Positions 1 through 10,018 of a DNA stretch of 64,000 bases are shown here, piece by piece (the stretch's first letter is position 1; the number at the start of each line of letters is the position of its first letter). The stretch comes from Actinomycetota bacterium (GTDB lineage Bacteria; Actinomycetota; Thermoleophilia; Gaiellales; F1-60-MAGs149), in contig JAPLCF010000036.1 in the NCBI GenBank assembly GCA_026392355.1, positions 1 through 64,000 of the forward strand. The letters are read 5' to 3'. The notes beneath the pieces were generated by a model. That model saw only the letters and a program-made list of their open reading frames with translations. It ran no database searches and was not told the origin of the DNA. The position numbers and the translations under genes were made by a program.

Positions 1-168
1 CGTGCCGAGCGTGACGACCGGCTCGTGCTCGAGCAGCATCAGCACGTCGGCGATCGCCTGCTGGTTCCGCGCACCCGCGAGGTTCTCCATCAGGTGGAGC
101 CCCTCGTTGTAGGGCGTCAGCCCCGGCAGGTCCATCAGGTAGGCCGCAGGCGCGGCGGTGGTACTCAC
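1..168 (-). CDS. lipB: octanoyltransferase LipB, 5' part only (runs off the window)
   Basis: Transfers the octanoyl group from acyl carrier protein to lipoyl domains, the first step of lipoate synthesis in the cytoplasm. Only about the first 56 codons are present. They read from a GTG at 168 and show the LipB N-terminal pattern TPYNEGLHLMENL followed by LLEHEPVVTLGT, which matches the family's 'EHxPVxTLG' block. The GTG overlaps the stop of the upstream E2 gene (GTGA, four bases), so the two are translationally coupled. This makes sense because E2 carries the lipoyl domain that LipB modifies. The active-site Cys/Lys region lies outside the window. Confidence 0.85.
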   Translation of the reverse strand, partial: MSTTAAPAAYLMDLPGLTPYNEGLHLMENLAGARNQQAIADVLMLLEHEPVVTLGT

Positions 169-1592
169 GCCCCGAACGCCTCCGCATCCCACGTCTCAAG
201 GTTCTGCTTCACCTGCGCCATGAACTGCGACGCGTAGGCGCCGTCGATCAGGCGATGGTCGAAACTGAGCGAGATGTACATCATCGGGCGGATCGCGATC
301 GCCTCGGTGCCCTCGGGGCCGCTGATGACCATCGGGCGGCGCACGATCGCACCGGTGTCGAGGATGCCGACCTGGCCGACGGGGATGATCGGCGTGCCGT
401 AGAGCGAGCCGAATACGCCGGGGTTCGTGATGGTGAAGGTGCCACCCATCAGGTCGTCGATGCCGAGCTTCTTGCTGCGGCCACGGACGGCGAAGTCGGC
501 GACAGCCTGCGCGAGGCCGAGCAGGTTGAGCGACTCGGCGTTCTTGATCGATGGCACGAGCAGGCCCTTGCCGTCGTCGACAGCAACGGCCATGCCGAGG
601 TTCACGTAGCGCTTGATGACGGCGTCGCCCTCGCGGACCTCAGCGTTCATCCACGGCCACAGCGCGAGCGCGTCGACGGTGGCCTTCATGATGAAGGGCA
701 GGAAAGAGAGGTTCACGCCGTGCGTCGCCTTGAACTTCGGCTTGAGTTGGCTGCGGATCTCCGTGACGCGACCGAGGTCAACCTCCCACACCTGCGTGAC
801 GTGGGCGGCCGTGTCGATCGACTCACGCATGTGCTTGGCCGTCACCTGGCGGACGCGCGAGAAGGTGTAGATCTCCTCGCCTGCGCCGGCGGTCGCTGCC
901 TCGGCCGGAGCGGCAGCCGGCGGTGCGGCAGCAGCGGGAGCCGCCGGGATCGGCGGTGCAGCGGCGACGGGCGATGCTGCAGCGACCGGCGGTGCCGGCG
1001 GGACAACTGCCGTGGGCTCGGCCGACGGCGCGGCAAGCGCACCACCCGAGGCCTGCGCGGCCAGATGGTTCTCGACGTCCTTCTTCGTGACGCGACCGCC
1101 CCGGCCCGTGCCAGAAATCTGTGCGATGTTGAGTCCGTGCTCGGTGAGCATGCGTGCCACGACGGGCGAGACGAAGGCGCGGTCACCATCGTCATCCACG
1201 GCAGCGGGCGCGACCACGGTGGGCGCCGGAGCGGCAGCCACCGGCTCAGCTGCGACGGGCGCAGCAACCGGCGCAGGCGCCTCAGCGACCGGCGCAGGTG
1301 CCGCGGGCGCCGCGGGCGCGGCGGCGGCAGGGGTGGCCGAGAGGTCGGTCGAGAGCACAGCAATGCGCGTCTCCACGTCGACCGTCACGCCCTCGGCAAC
1401 GAGGATCTCGATCACCACGCCGGTAGCCGGCGACGGCACCTCCGTGTCGACCTTGTCAGTCGAGATCTCGACGATCGTCTCATCGGCCTGCACGGTGTCG
1501 CCCACCTGCTTGAGCCAACGCGAGATCGTTCCCTCGGTGACGCTGGACCCCATCTGGGGCATAACCACATCAATCGTGCTCGCGACCGCCAT
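165..1592 (-). CDS. sucB: dihydrolipoamide acyltransferase (E2 of a 2-oxoacid dehydrogenase complex)
   Basis: E2 core enzyme that moves acyl groups from lipoyl-lysine to CoA in a pyruvate, 2-oxoglutarate or branched-chain complex. One lipoyl domain lies at about residues 5-80, with the modified lysine K47 in STDKVDTEV. A long Ala/Pro linker, a peripheral-subunit binding domain at about 140-180 (FVSPVVARML...GRGGRVTKKDV) and the catalytic domain follow, ending in the DHRLIDG motif. Its 475 residues are normal for a single-lipoyl E2. A GGAGG lies just upstream of the ATG at 1592. Sequence alone does not fix the substrate. sucB is the usual name in actinobacteria, but bkdB/pdhC remain possible. 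Confidence 0.85.
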   Translation of the reverse strand: MAVASTIDVVMPQMGSSVTEGTISRWLKQVGDTVQADETIVEISTDKVDTEVPSPATGVVIEILVAEGVTVDVETRIAVLSTDLSATPAAAAPAAPAAPAPVAEAPAPVAAPVAAEPVAAAPAPTVVAPAAVDDDGDRAFVSPVVARMLTEHGLNIAQISGTGRGGRVTKKDVENHLAAQASGGALAAPSAEPTAVVPPAPPVAAASPVAAAPPIPAAPAAAAPPAAAPAEAATAGAGEEIYTFSRVRQVTAKHMRESIDTAAHVTQVWEVDLGRVTEIRSQLKPKFKATHGVNLSFLPFIMKATVDALALWPWMNAEVREGDAVIKRYVNLGMAVAVDDGKGLLVPSIKNAESLNLLGLAQAVADFAVRGRSKKLGIDDLMGGTFTITNPGVFGSLYGTPIIPVGQVGILDTGAIVRRPMVISGPEGTEAIAIRPMMYISLSFDHRLIDGAYASQFMAQVKQNLETWDAEAFGA

Positions 1593-1700
1593 CGCAGGAC
1601 CTCCGTCAGGGTCGAAGCGGCAAGTGGGTGTACCGTAGCGCCCCTTCGCCCCGACCGCAGACTGCGGCCAAAGGTGCAGCCATGACGAATACTGAATGAG

Positions 1701-2591
1701 ATGTCCGATGTCGTTCAGCTGCGAGGGGTCTCGAAGCGCTTCGGCGACTTCACCGCGCTCGACGGGATCGACCTAACCGTCTCGCCGGGCGAGATCCGTG
1801 GCTTCCTCGGCCCCAACGGTGCGGGCAAGACGACGGCCATGCGCATCCTCGTCGGCCTACTGCAGACCGACGGTGGCTCGGTCGAGGTGCTCGGCGGCGA
1901 TCCGTGGCGCGATCACCGCGTCCGTGCCGATCTCGGCTTTCTTCCTTCCGATCCGGGCCTCTATGGCCGTATGCGCGGCACCGAGCTGCTGGATCACTTC
2001 GCCGCGCTGTCGCAGCGCGAGCCCGTGCTGCGCGAGCGCGCATGTGCGCTGCTGCGCATGGATGCCTCCGATCTGGCGCGTCCCGTGCGCACGTACTCGA
2101 AGGGCATGCGGCAGAAGATCGGCGTCCTGCAGGCCGTGCAGCACGACCCGACACTGCTCATTCTCGACGAACCGGGTGAGGGCCTTGATCCGCTCGTCCT
2201 GGCCGGCCTCGTCGAGCTGCTGCGCGACCGTCGCGATGCCGGCCGCTCGATCCTCTTCTCGAGCCACGTGCTGGCCGAGGTCGCGGCGCTGTGCGATCGC
2301 GTCACGATGATCCGCAACGGGCGCATCATCGGTGAGGGCACGATCGCGGAATTGTCGGACCAGCAGGCGCGGACCGTCATTCTCCAACTCGTGGACGCAG
2401 CAGCGCCCGTGGAGCTACCGGGCTGCACGCTCATCGATCGCACCGGCTCCCGTGTCACGCTGGCGCACCATGGCGAAGTTCGACCGCTGCTGACGGCGCT
2501 CGCGGCGCTCGACCTGCACGACGTGCGCATCGAAGAGGTCTCGCTCGACGAGGTGTTCATGGACTACTACCGCGATGAGGCCACGGCATGA
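1701..2591 (+). CDS. ABC transporter ATP-binding protein
   Basis: Cytoplasmic ATPase of an ABC-2 type exporter. Walker A GPNGAGKTT is at residues 37-45, the signature YSKGMRQ at about 132-138 and Walker B LLILDEP at about 153-159, followed by the SSHVLAEV switch region. The C-terminal ~80 residues look like the regulatory tail of the CcmA/NatA-type family. The stop overlaps the permease start (ATGA), so the two make one transporter. The cargo is not predictable. An AATACT hexamer seven bases before the ATG suggests a leaderless start. Confidence 0.9.
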   Translation: MSDVVQLRGVSKRFGDFTALDGIDLTVSPGEIRGFLGPNGAGKTTAMRILVGLLQTDGGSVEVLGGDPWRDHRVRADLGFLPSDPGLYGRMRGTELLDHFAALSQREPVLRERACALLRMDASDLARPVRTYSKGMRQKIGVLQAVQHDPTLLILDEPGEGLDPLVLAGLVELLRDRRDAGRSILFSSHVLAEVAALCDRVTMIRNGRIIGEGTIAELSDQQARTVILQLVDAAAPVELPGCTLIDRTGSRVTLAHHGEVRPLLTALAALDLHDVRIEEVSLDEVFMDYYRDEATA

Positions 2592-3385
2592 ACGGGCCGC
2601 TGATCTCCCGACTGATCCGCGAGCAGCGCATCCGTCTGCCGCTCGAGATTCTGCTGATCGGTGCCTGGGGCTTTCTACTCGTCGCCGTCTTTGCCACCAG
2701 CGACGTCTTCACGAAGCAGCTGGAGGCGCAGGCCAAGCAGTTTGGCGGGCTCCTGGACCTGGTCGGACTCGACCCGCTCGCGCAGTGGGCCTCGATCGGC
2801 TTTCAGCATCCGATCTTCCTGCTCGGCGGCGGCCTCTTCGCCGTCGGCCTCGGCATCCGTGCCATCGCCGGCGAGCTGGAGGCCGGCTCCCTCGCCCTGT
2901 CGTTGTCGCGCCCCATGGCGCGCCGCACGTGGTACTCCTCGCACGTGCTGGTGCTGGTCGTCGGCTGCCTGATCATCAGTGAGGCCTACGCGCTGGGGTG
3001 TCTGCTCGCGACGGTGTTCACCTCGCCGATGGGCCACCTCGAGGCAAGCTGGATGCTGCTGGCTGGGGTGCAGGGTGGCCTGCTGCTGTTGGCACTTGGC
3101 GGGATTGGCTTCCTCGTCAGCGCCTTCTCGTCCGAGCGCGGTCGTGCGCTGTCGTGGTCGGTCGGGATCATCGTGATCCTCTATGCCGCGAACTTCCTGC
3201 TGCCGCTCTGGAGTCCGGCCAAGCAGTTCGCGAAGCTCTCGCCGTTCGGCTGGTTCAATCCGGCGCCGCTGTTGCAGCGCGGTGAGGTCGCCTGGGGCGA
3301 CTGGCTGGTCCTTGCGCTCTATGCGGCAGTGCCGCTTGCCATTGCGGCGTGGCAGTTCGCGCGCCGCGACCTCGCGGGCGGCTAG
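2588..3385 (+). CDS. ABC-2 type transporter permease
   Basis: Membrane partner of the preceding ATPase, with a four-base overlap. Its 265 residues have about six hydrophobic segments (around 20-40, 70-95, 115-140, 150-175, 190-210 and 235-255). The motif GELEAGSLALSLSRPMARRTWYSS is the cytoplasmic 'E..G....L..P..R' coupling region typical of ABC-2 permeases of the NatB/ABC2_membrane_2 type. Substrate unknown. Confidence 0.85.
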   Translation: MNGPLISRLIREQRIRLPLEILLIGAWGFLLVAVFATSDVFTKQLEAQAKQFGGLLDLVGLDPLAQWASIGFQHPIFLLGGGLFAVGLGIRAIAGELEAGSLALSLSRPMARRTWYSSHVLVLVVGCLIISEAYALGCLLATVFTSPMGHLEASWMLLAGVQGGLLLLALGGIGFLVSAFSSERGRALSWSVGIIVILYAANFLLPLWSPAKQFAKLSPFGWFNPAPLLQRGEVAWGDWLVLALYAAVPLAIAAWQFARRDLAGG

Positions 3386-3389
3386 TACC

Positions 3390-3662
3390 TCAGCGCGGCT
3401 GGCGCACGATGCGCGTCACCGGCTGGCGGCTGCGCGTGGCATCGACGACGCGCGCCGGACCACGACGACCGCGCGGACGGCCGGGCCCGGGACGCCACGG
3501 GCGCGGGCGCAGGTTGCTGCCACCGCCGCCGCCACCGTCGGACTCCTCGACGTCGTCCTCGTCCTTGCCGAGCATCATCCACGTGACGAAGCCGAACAGG
3601 CCAAGGCCGAGCAGCAGATGCGCGCCACCGAAGATCACGAAGAGCAAACCCATTCGACGCAT
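3390..3662 (-). CDS. small membrane protein with glycine/arginine-rich tail
   Basis: Ninety residues: one or two hydrophobic N-terminal segments (residues 4-33), an acidic stretch DEDDVEE, six glycines, then a Pro/Gly/Arg-rich basic tail. No family was recognised. The frame is open and coding-like, and the gene is convergent with the ABC permease, ending five bases from it. The start could also be the Met at residue 4. The low-complexity tail makes homology calls unreliable. Confidence 0.5.
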   Translation of the reverse strand: MRRMGLLFVIFGGAHLLLGLGLFGFVTWMMLGKDEDDVEESDGGGGGGSNLRPRPWRPGPGRPRGRRGPARVVDATRSRQPVTRIVRQPR

Positions 3663-3699
3663 CGTTGGCCGGGGTGCCCTCGGAAGTCAAGGGGGGGAC

Positions 3700-3736
3700 C
3701 AGGTTCGGAATGGGGTCAGACCCCATTCCGAACCTG
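3700..3736. repeat. REP-like palindrome, copy 1
   Basis: Perfect inverted repeat with 17-base arms around a 3-base CAG loop; the core reads AGGTTCGGAATGGGGT. It lies in the 160-base gap between the small membrane protein and the zinc-ribbon gene. Confidence 0.85.
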
Positions 3737-3759
3737 AATCCGACGACGCGGAATTGGTG

Positions 3760-3808
3760 GGGGATCAGGTTCGGAATGGGGTCTGACCCCATTCCGAACC
3801 TGATCCCC
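3760..3808. repeat. REP-like palindrome, copy 2 (inverted, longer)
   Basis: Perfect inverted repeat with 23-base arms around a CTG loop. The core is the same as copy 1 but the loop is its reverse complement, so the two copies face opposite ways as in a BIME pair. The right end is two bases from the TACGCT hexamer (3810-3815) that precedes the zinc-ribbon gene, so the hairpin lies in its promoter area. Confidence 0.85.
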
Positions 3809-3821
3809 ATACGCTGTCGCC

Positions 3822-4124
3822 ATGGACAAGGACGACAAGCGACGCGTTCTCGGCGATGCGATCATCCTCTGTGGCACGTGCGGCTTTGCCAAGCGGTACA
3901 TGGAACTCGAGGGGCCGCCCGATCTCGACACGTGCCCCGACTGCAACAGCCCGATGATCAAGGACTGTCCAGCCTGCCACGCGCCGATGCGCTCGATCAT
4001 GCAGGTCGACTGCCGCGTGTGCGGCGAGCCACTCCGCGAGGGCGAGCTCTTCGGCGTGCCGATTCGACGCAAGGCCGAGCCGTACGACAAGGGTCCGGTT
4101 CAGCTGCCGGGCAACGACGACTAG
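3822..4124 (+). CDS. zinc-ribbon protein with four CxxC motifs
   Basis: One hundred residues with CGTC, CPDC, CPAC and CRVC spaced as two treble-clef or zinc-ribbon modules. The pattern resembles DUF2321-like small zinc-ribbon proteins. Probably binds two zinc ions; role unknown (nucleic-acid or protein binding is usual for such folds). TACGCT ends six bases before the ATG, with no Shine-Dalgarno sequence, which fits leaderless transcription. Confidence 0.7.
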   Translation: MDKDDKRRVLGDAIILCGTCGFAKRYMELEGPPDLDTCPDCNSPMIKDCPACHAPMRSIMQVDCRVCGEPLREGELFGVPIRRKAEPYDKGPVQLPGNDD

Positions 4125-5003
4125 TTAGTCGGGATTCACGTCGCCGCGGCCGATGCGGCCGAGAGCGGACGAGTCCTCTTCGCCATAGCCCGCGGCGATC
4201 AGCGCGTCCTGCCAGGCCGCGACGATGCGCGTGAGGCGCAGGTCGAGGCCGACGGCCTCACCCTCACCGATCGCGATACCAAGGTCTTTGCGGTGCAGCA
4301 CGGTGCGGAAACCGGCCGGGTACTCGTGCGAGATGTACTTCGGCGAGCGTGTGCGAAGGATCCACGAATCGGCCGCGCCACCGGAGAGTGCCTCAACGAG
4401 TGCCTCCATCGGCAGGCCGGCCTTCTCGGCGTAGGCGAGGCCCTCGCCGACCGAGGCGTAGGTGCCGCTGATGATGATCTGGTTGACGGCCTTGGCGGCC
4501 TGGCCTGCGCCCGTGGGGCCGAGATGGGTGATGGTCTTGCAGAACGCCTCGAGGATCGGCTTGGCCGTTGCGAACGCGGCGTCAGAGCCGCCAACGAAGG
4601 CGGTGCAGACGCCGTTCTTGGCACCTTCAGCACCACCCGACAGTGGTGCGTCAACAACCTCGACGGACTTGCTCGCCAGTGCCTCGGCGAGCATCTTGGC
4701 CGCGCTCGGCGACACGGTCGAGCAGTCCAGCAGCACCGCGCCATCGCGGATGCCCTCGATCACGCCGTGATCACCGAGGACGACGGCCTCGAGATCGGGC
4801 GTATCGGAGACGCACGTGACGACCACGTCCGCATCACGCGCGGCGTCTGCTGCCGTCTCGGCGCGGCGCGCGCCACGTGCCACCAGGTCGTCGCCCTTCG
4901 CTGCGGTGCGGTTCCAGACCGCGACCTCGTGGCCGGCGTCCATCAGGTGACCGGCCATCGGGCCGCCCATCGTGCCAAGACCGACGCAGCCGACGCGGGA
5001 CAT
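4125..5003 (-). CDS. NAD(P)-dependent beta-hydroxyacid dehydrogenase (3-hydroxyisobutyrate dehydrogenase family)
   Basis: Oxidises a 3-hydroxyacid, or reduces a small semialdehyde, with NAD(P). The Rossmann motif GLGTMGGPMA is at residues 8-17. The substrate-binding block DAPLSGGAEGAKNG is at about 117-130. The catalytic-lysine block GPTGAGQAAKAVNQ follows at about 160-173. Its 292 residues are the normal family length (MmsB/GarR/GlxR). The exact substrate cannot be told. It starts in the last base of the upstream ASCH-like gene's stop (TGATG), so the two are coupled. Confidence 0.88.
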   Translation of the reverse strand: MSRVGCVGLGTMGGPMAGHLMDAGHEVAVWNRTAAKGDDLVARGARRAETAADAARDADVVVTCVSDTPDLEAVVLGDHGVIEGIRDGAVLLDCSTVSPSAAKMLAEALASKSVEVVDAPLSGGAEGAKNGVCTAFVGGSDAAFATAKPILEAFCKTITHLGPTGAGQAAKAVNQIIISGTYASVGEGLAYAEKAGLPMEALVEALSGGAADSWILRTRSPKYISHEYPAGFRTVLHRKDLGIAIGEGEAVGLDLRLTRIVAAWQDALIAAGYGEEDSSALGRIGRGDVNPD

Positions 5004-5347
5004 CAGCGGATCTCCGAGAAGTGGATCACGGTCACGGTGTCGTCCTCCCGGACGTCGCGGTTGTAGAGCTTGCGGAGGAAGTCGACGAACTCGTCGAGCG
5101 TGCGCAGCGAGGCATTCTCGTGCTGCATCTCGCGCGGGGAGACGTCGCCGAGCGGCTTCACCTCGACCTTGTCAATGACGGCGTCGAAGACGCGCTCACG
5201 CGGTCCGAAGCGCTGGCCCACGAGCACGGCAACGATCATACCCTTCTCGTACTTGCCGCTCTTATCACCCAGCCGGATCGTGACCGTCTTGCGACGGCTC
5301 TTGATCTGGTCGGCGACCAGCGGGGAGTAGAACATCAGCGCGATCAT
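5003..5347 (-). CDS. ASCH/PUA-like small protein
   Basis: 114 residues beginning MIALMFYSPLVADQIKSRRKTVTIR. The 'KTVTIRLGDKS..YEKGMIVAVLVG' block is the beta-barrel pattern of ASCH/PUA-like RNA-binding proteins. A GGAGG lies just upstream of the ATG at 5347. It is first in a two-gene operon with the dehydrogenase. Predicted to bind RNA or a nucleotide; no specific role can be assigned. Confidence 0.6.
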   Translation of the reverse strand: MIALMFYSPLVADQIKSRRKTVTIRLGDKSGKYEKGMIVAVLVGQRFGPRERVFDAVIDKVEVKPLGDVSPREMQHENASLRTLDEFVDFLRKLYNRDVREDDTVTVIHFSEIR

Positions 5348-5440
5348 CGGACCTCCGGCCTTCCTGTCCCAGCATCCTATCGGGCGGGCGCCGGCATCGC
5401 ATTCCTGACCGTGCGGTCAAGCGACCCCTACACTGGCGCG

Positions 5441-6601
5441 GTGCGCCGTCTCTTCTTTGCCGTCTCGACGACGATGTTCGTCGATTCGCTGCTCTACCTC
5501 GCGATTGTGCCGCTGCTGCCGTGGTACGCCGACGAGTTCGGCCTCTCGAAGGTCGGCGCAGCCGTGCTCCTGGCGAGCTATCCCGTCGCCTTCCTGTTGA
5601 CCACCGCGCCGGCAGGCTGGTTGGCCGGGCGTTTCGGCCCCCGCCGCGTCGTGCTCGTTGGTACCACGTTCTTCCTCGCCGCGACCGCGCTGTTCGCGCT
5701 CGCGCAGACCGGCGAGCTGATCATCCTCGCGCGCCTGCTGCAGGGCGTCGGCGGCGGCGTCGGCTGGGCGGCGGCGATGGCATGGCTGACCGGCAACGTC
5801 GCCCCCGAACGCCGCTCTCGCACAATCGGCGCGATCTCCGGCGTGCTGTCCGCCGGCGCGGTCGCCGGCCCGGCGCTCGGCGCGATCGCCGGCGCCACGT
5901 CGCCCCAGCTGGCCTTCGGTATCGCGGGTGCGATCGCCATCGTCGCGCTCATCGCGACCATCCTCACGCCCCCCGGCGCCACGCTGCCCCGCGACCCAGC
6001 GCTGCACAAGACGCTCGGGCAACTGCTCCGCCACCCACTCGTCATCTGCTCACTCGCGTTCGCGCTCGCCGATGCGGGAGGAGTGGCCGCCGTCGACCTG
6101 CTCGGCACCCTCGCCCTCGGCGCCGCCGGAGTCGGCACAACCACCATCGGCATCGCCATCGCGGCCGGCGCTGTCTTGGGTATCGGAGCGGGCATCGTGG
6201 CCGGGCGTATCGGCGAGCGGATTGGCTCGTTCCGCATCGCGCTGATCGGCGGCATCGGCCTCGGTGTGATGCCGTGGATCCTCGCGCTGCCACTGCCCAC
6301 GTGGATGATCCTCGCGGTGCTCGTGGCGATCGGTCCGTTCTTCCCGATCCTCATGACAGGGATTTTCCCGCTGATGACCAGCGCCGCCGACGATCTTGGG
6401 CTCTCGCACGGCACGGCGAACGCGCTCGTCAATATGGTCTGGTCCGCCGGGTTCGCGGTCGTGCCGCTCGTGATCGCGCCAATCGCCGAGAGCCTCGGCG
6501 ATCCGGTCGCGTACGTCTTGTCCGGCACGCTCGTCGTGGCACTGCTGGTGCTGGCAACGGTGATGCGTCAGCAGTCGCGCGCACGCTCGCTCTCGCACTA
6601 A
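5441..6601 (+). CDS. MFS transporter, tandem copy 1
   Basis: 386-residue, 12-helix major facilitator. The A-motif loop GWLAGRFGPRRVV lies between helices 2 and 3. The start is placed at GTG 5441 for two reasons: TACACT ends six bases upstream, and the resulting length is exactly that of the adjacent paralogue. The frame is open far upstream, but those codons cross the ASCH gene and look non-coding. Probably a drug or metabolite:proton antiporter; substrate unknown. Confidence 0.85.
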   Translation: MRRLFFAVSTTMFVDSLLYLAIVPLLPWYADEFGLSKVGAAVLLASYPVAFLLTTAPAGWLAGRFGPRRVVLVGTTFFLAATALFALAQTGELIILARLLQGVGGGVGWAAAMAWLTGNVAPERRSRTIGAISGVLSAGAVAGPALGAIAGATSPQLAFGIAGAIAIVALIATILTPPGATLPRDPALHKTLGQLLRHPLVICSLAFALADAGGVAAVDLLGTLALGAAGVGTTTIGIAIAAGAVLGIGAGIVAGRIGERIGSFRIALIGGIGLGVMPWILALPLPTWMILAVLVAIGPFFPILMTGIFPLMTSAADDLGLSHGTANALVNMVWSAGFAVVPLVIAPIAESLGDPVAYVLSGTLVVALLVLATVMRQQSRARSLSH

Positions 6602-6629
6602 GCATCAACCTCGCCCATACACTGCCGCG

Positions 6630-7790
6630 ATGCAGCGGATCCGCCTCGCCGTCGGCACGACCATGTTCATCGATGGTCTGCTGTACCTAGCGATCTTCCC
6701 GCTGCTGCCGATCTTCACGGAGCAGTACGACCTCTCCAAGTTTGATGCCGCGATCTTGCTGTCGGCGTATCAGGTCACCTTCGTTGTCATCGCGATTCCC
6801 GCCGGATGGCTCGCGGGACGCTTCGGCCCGCGACACGTCGTGATCGCCGGACTGGCGTGCTTCGTCCTCGCCGCAGCACTCTTCGCCGTCGCACCGACCT
6901 TCGGCATCCTGATCGCCGCTCGTGCGCTGCAGGGCGTGGCGGGCGGCTGCGGCTGGTCGGCGGCCATGTCATGGCTGACAGAGAACACCGAGCGGGAGCG
7001 GCGGTCGCGCACCGTCGGGCTGATGTCCGGGCTCTCAGCCGCGGGCGCAGTGGGCGGACCGGTGATCGGCGCGCTCGCCGCAGCGACCAGCGTCCTCTTG
7101 GCGTTCTCGCTCGTCGCCGTGATCGGCATCGGCGCGCTGATCATCGCGCTGCTGGCGCCCGCCGGGCGCATCCCAGCGCCCGGACCGTCGATGGTCAAGA
7201 CGCTGCGCGCCCTGCTCGGGCACCCAACCATGATCACAGCGATGTGCTTCGCCTTCACCGTCGCCCTCTGCTTCGCGACTGTCGACCTCCTGGCGGTGCT
7301 CGAGCTCGGCTCGCGCGGTGTCAGCGCGACCGCGCTTGGCCTGATCCTTGCCGCCGGTGCGCTGCTCGGTGTCGGGGTCGGTGCGCTGTCTGGACGTCTC
7401 GGTGAGCGCATCGGCAGCTTCGGGCTCTGCTTGCTGGGCGCAATTGGGCTCGCCGCACTGACCGCACTGCTGGCGTTTCCCCTGCCGATCTGGGCGATCG
7501 CGGCGGGCATCATGGGTATCGGCCCGCTGTTTCCCCTGCTGATGACCGGCATCTATCCCCTCGTCGCCAGCACCTCGGACGACCTCGGCGTGGCCCATGG
7601 CACCGCCAACGGCGTGATCAACATCTTCTGGACGGGCGCCACGGCGGTCGTGCCGCTGGCGGCTGCGCAGATCGCCGATGCGTTCGGAGATGCGGCTGCC
7701 TACTCGACGGCGGCCGCCTTGACCGCGCTGTTGATCGCAATCGCTGTAGTAATGCGGTCTCGCGCACGAAATCTGTCACTCTCGCACTAA
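6630..7790 (+). CDS. MFS transporter, tandem copy 2
   Basis: 386 residues, same length and design as the preceding gene, with alignable N-termini (TTMFVDSLLYLAIVPLLP versus TTMFIDGLLYLAIFPLLP) and the GWLAGRFGPR loop. The two are tandem duplicates that have diverged. It has its own TACACT hexamer six bases before the ATG, so each copy seems to have its own promoter. The stop codon lies inside a CIRCE-like inverted repeat (7777-7795). Confidence 0.85.
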   Translation: MQRIRLAVGTTMFIDGLLYLAIFPLLPIFTEQYDLSKFDAAILLSAYQVTFVVIAIPAGWLAGRFGPRHVVIAGLACFVLAAALFAVAPTFGILIAARALQGVAGGCGWSAAMSWLTENTERERRSRTVGLMSGLSAAGAVGGPVIGALAAATSVLLAFSLVAVIGIGALIIALLAPAGRIPAPGPSMVKTLRALLGHPTMITAMCFAFTVALCFATVDLLAVLELGSRGVSATALGLILAAGALLGVGVGALSGRLGERIGSFGLCLLGAIGLAALTALLAFPLPIWAIAAGIMGIGPLFPLLMTGIYPLVASTSDDLGVAHGTANGVINIFWTGATAVVPLAAAQIADAFGDAAAYSTAAALTALLIAIAVVMRSRARNLSLSH

Positions 7791-7795
7791 GAGTG
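7777..7795. promoter_or_regulatory. second, degenerate CIRCE-like element
   Basis: CACTC, nine bases, GAGTG: the same geometry and inner arms as the HrcA operator CIRCE, 65 bases upstream of the clear copy. The outer arm bases are not conserved, and it overlaps the MFS stop codon. Confidence 0.4.
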
Positions 7796-7806
7796 CCGGT
7801 TCCCGT

Positions 7807-7835
7807 TTGCGAACGTGAGATAGGGTTCGTATAGT
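7807..7835 (+). promoter_or_regulatory. groESL promoter
   Basis: TTGCGA (7807-7812), 17-base spacer, TATAGT (7830-7835): a good housekeeping-sigma promoter. Its start point would fall at the left edge of the CIRCE operator, so HrcA bound there would block transcription. Confidence 0.7.
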
Positions 7836-7841
7836 CCCGTC

Positions 7842-7866
7842 TGGCACTCACCGCGTGAGAGTGCCA
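7842..7866. promoter_or_regulatory. CIRCE operator (HrcA site)
   Basis: TGGCACTC, nine bases, GAGTGCCA: a perfect inverted repeat matching the CIRCE consensus, just downstream of the groESL promoter. Heat-shock control by HrcA is inferred. hrcA itself is not in the window. Confidence 0.92.
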
Positions 7867-7906
7867 ACGGTTTTCATCCACTCAACCTTTGACCTTGGAG
7901 GTCAGC

Positions 7907-8218
7907 ATGAACCTCAAGCCGCTTGGCGATCGCGTGATCGCCGAAGTGCAGGCGGAGGAGCAGACGACGGCCAGTGGCATCGTCCTCCCCGAGACCGCGC
8001 AGGAGAAGCCCCAGCGCGCCACGATCCTCGCCGTTGGCTCCGGCCACTACGAGTTTGGCCATCACGTGCCGCTCGAGGTTGCAGTCGGCGACCAGATCCT
8101 CTTCTCGAAGTACGGCGGCACGGAGATCAAGGAAGGCGGCAAGGATTATCTGATCCTCCGCGAGTCCGACATTCTCGCCGTCGTCGGTAGCAGTAAGCCC
8201 GCCAAGGGCAAGAAGTAA
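7907..8218 (+). CDS. groES: co-chaperonin GroES
   Basis: 103 residues starting [13 protein letters not shown], with the mobile-loop region [20 protein letters not shown]. Forms the heptameric lid of the GroEL chamber in the cytoplasm. The ATG at 7907 is chosen over an in-frame ATG 18 bases upstream because GGAGG (7897-7901) is correctly spaced and the protein then starts like all GroES. First gene of the groESL operon under CIRCE. Confidence 0.97.
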   Translation: MNLKPLGDRVIAEVQAEEQTTASGIVLPETAQEKPQRATILAVGSGHYEFGHHVPLEVAVGDQILFSKYGGTEIKEGGKDYLILRESDILAVVGSSKPAKGKK

Positions 8219-8238
8219 TCCACTCCCTTCCTGACTGA

Positions 8239-9882
<1,644 letters not shown>

Positions 9883-9923
9883 GAAGTTGATTCGGGCTCT
9901 GCCTGAATCACCGCTCGACCCTG

Positions 9924-9953
9924 AAGGGCCTCGGCTTCGGCCGGGGCCCTTCG
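9924..9953 (+). terminator. groESL terminator hairpin
   Basis: Thirteen-base stem with one wobble pair and a TTCG tetraloop, 41 bases after the groEL stop, followed by GTCGTTT. Confidence 0.85.
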
Positions 9954-10018
9954 TCGTTTCCCGCGGCCAAGTGCGCGCGGGTAGCTGCCGACGATTGCCA
10001 ACACGTATCATGGTCGTC

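Noticed and set aside
255-1685. 476-codon open frame antisense to the E2 gene
   Set aside because: Arg/Gly/Asp-rich mirror of the E2 coding strand; E2 is unmistakable on the other strand.
4877-5440. Upstream extension of the first MFS gene
   Set aside because: Crosses the ASCH-like gene on the other strand; the GTG at 5441 gives the same length as the paralogue and has a promoter hexamer.
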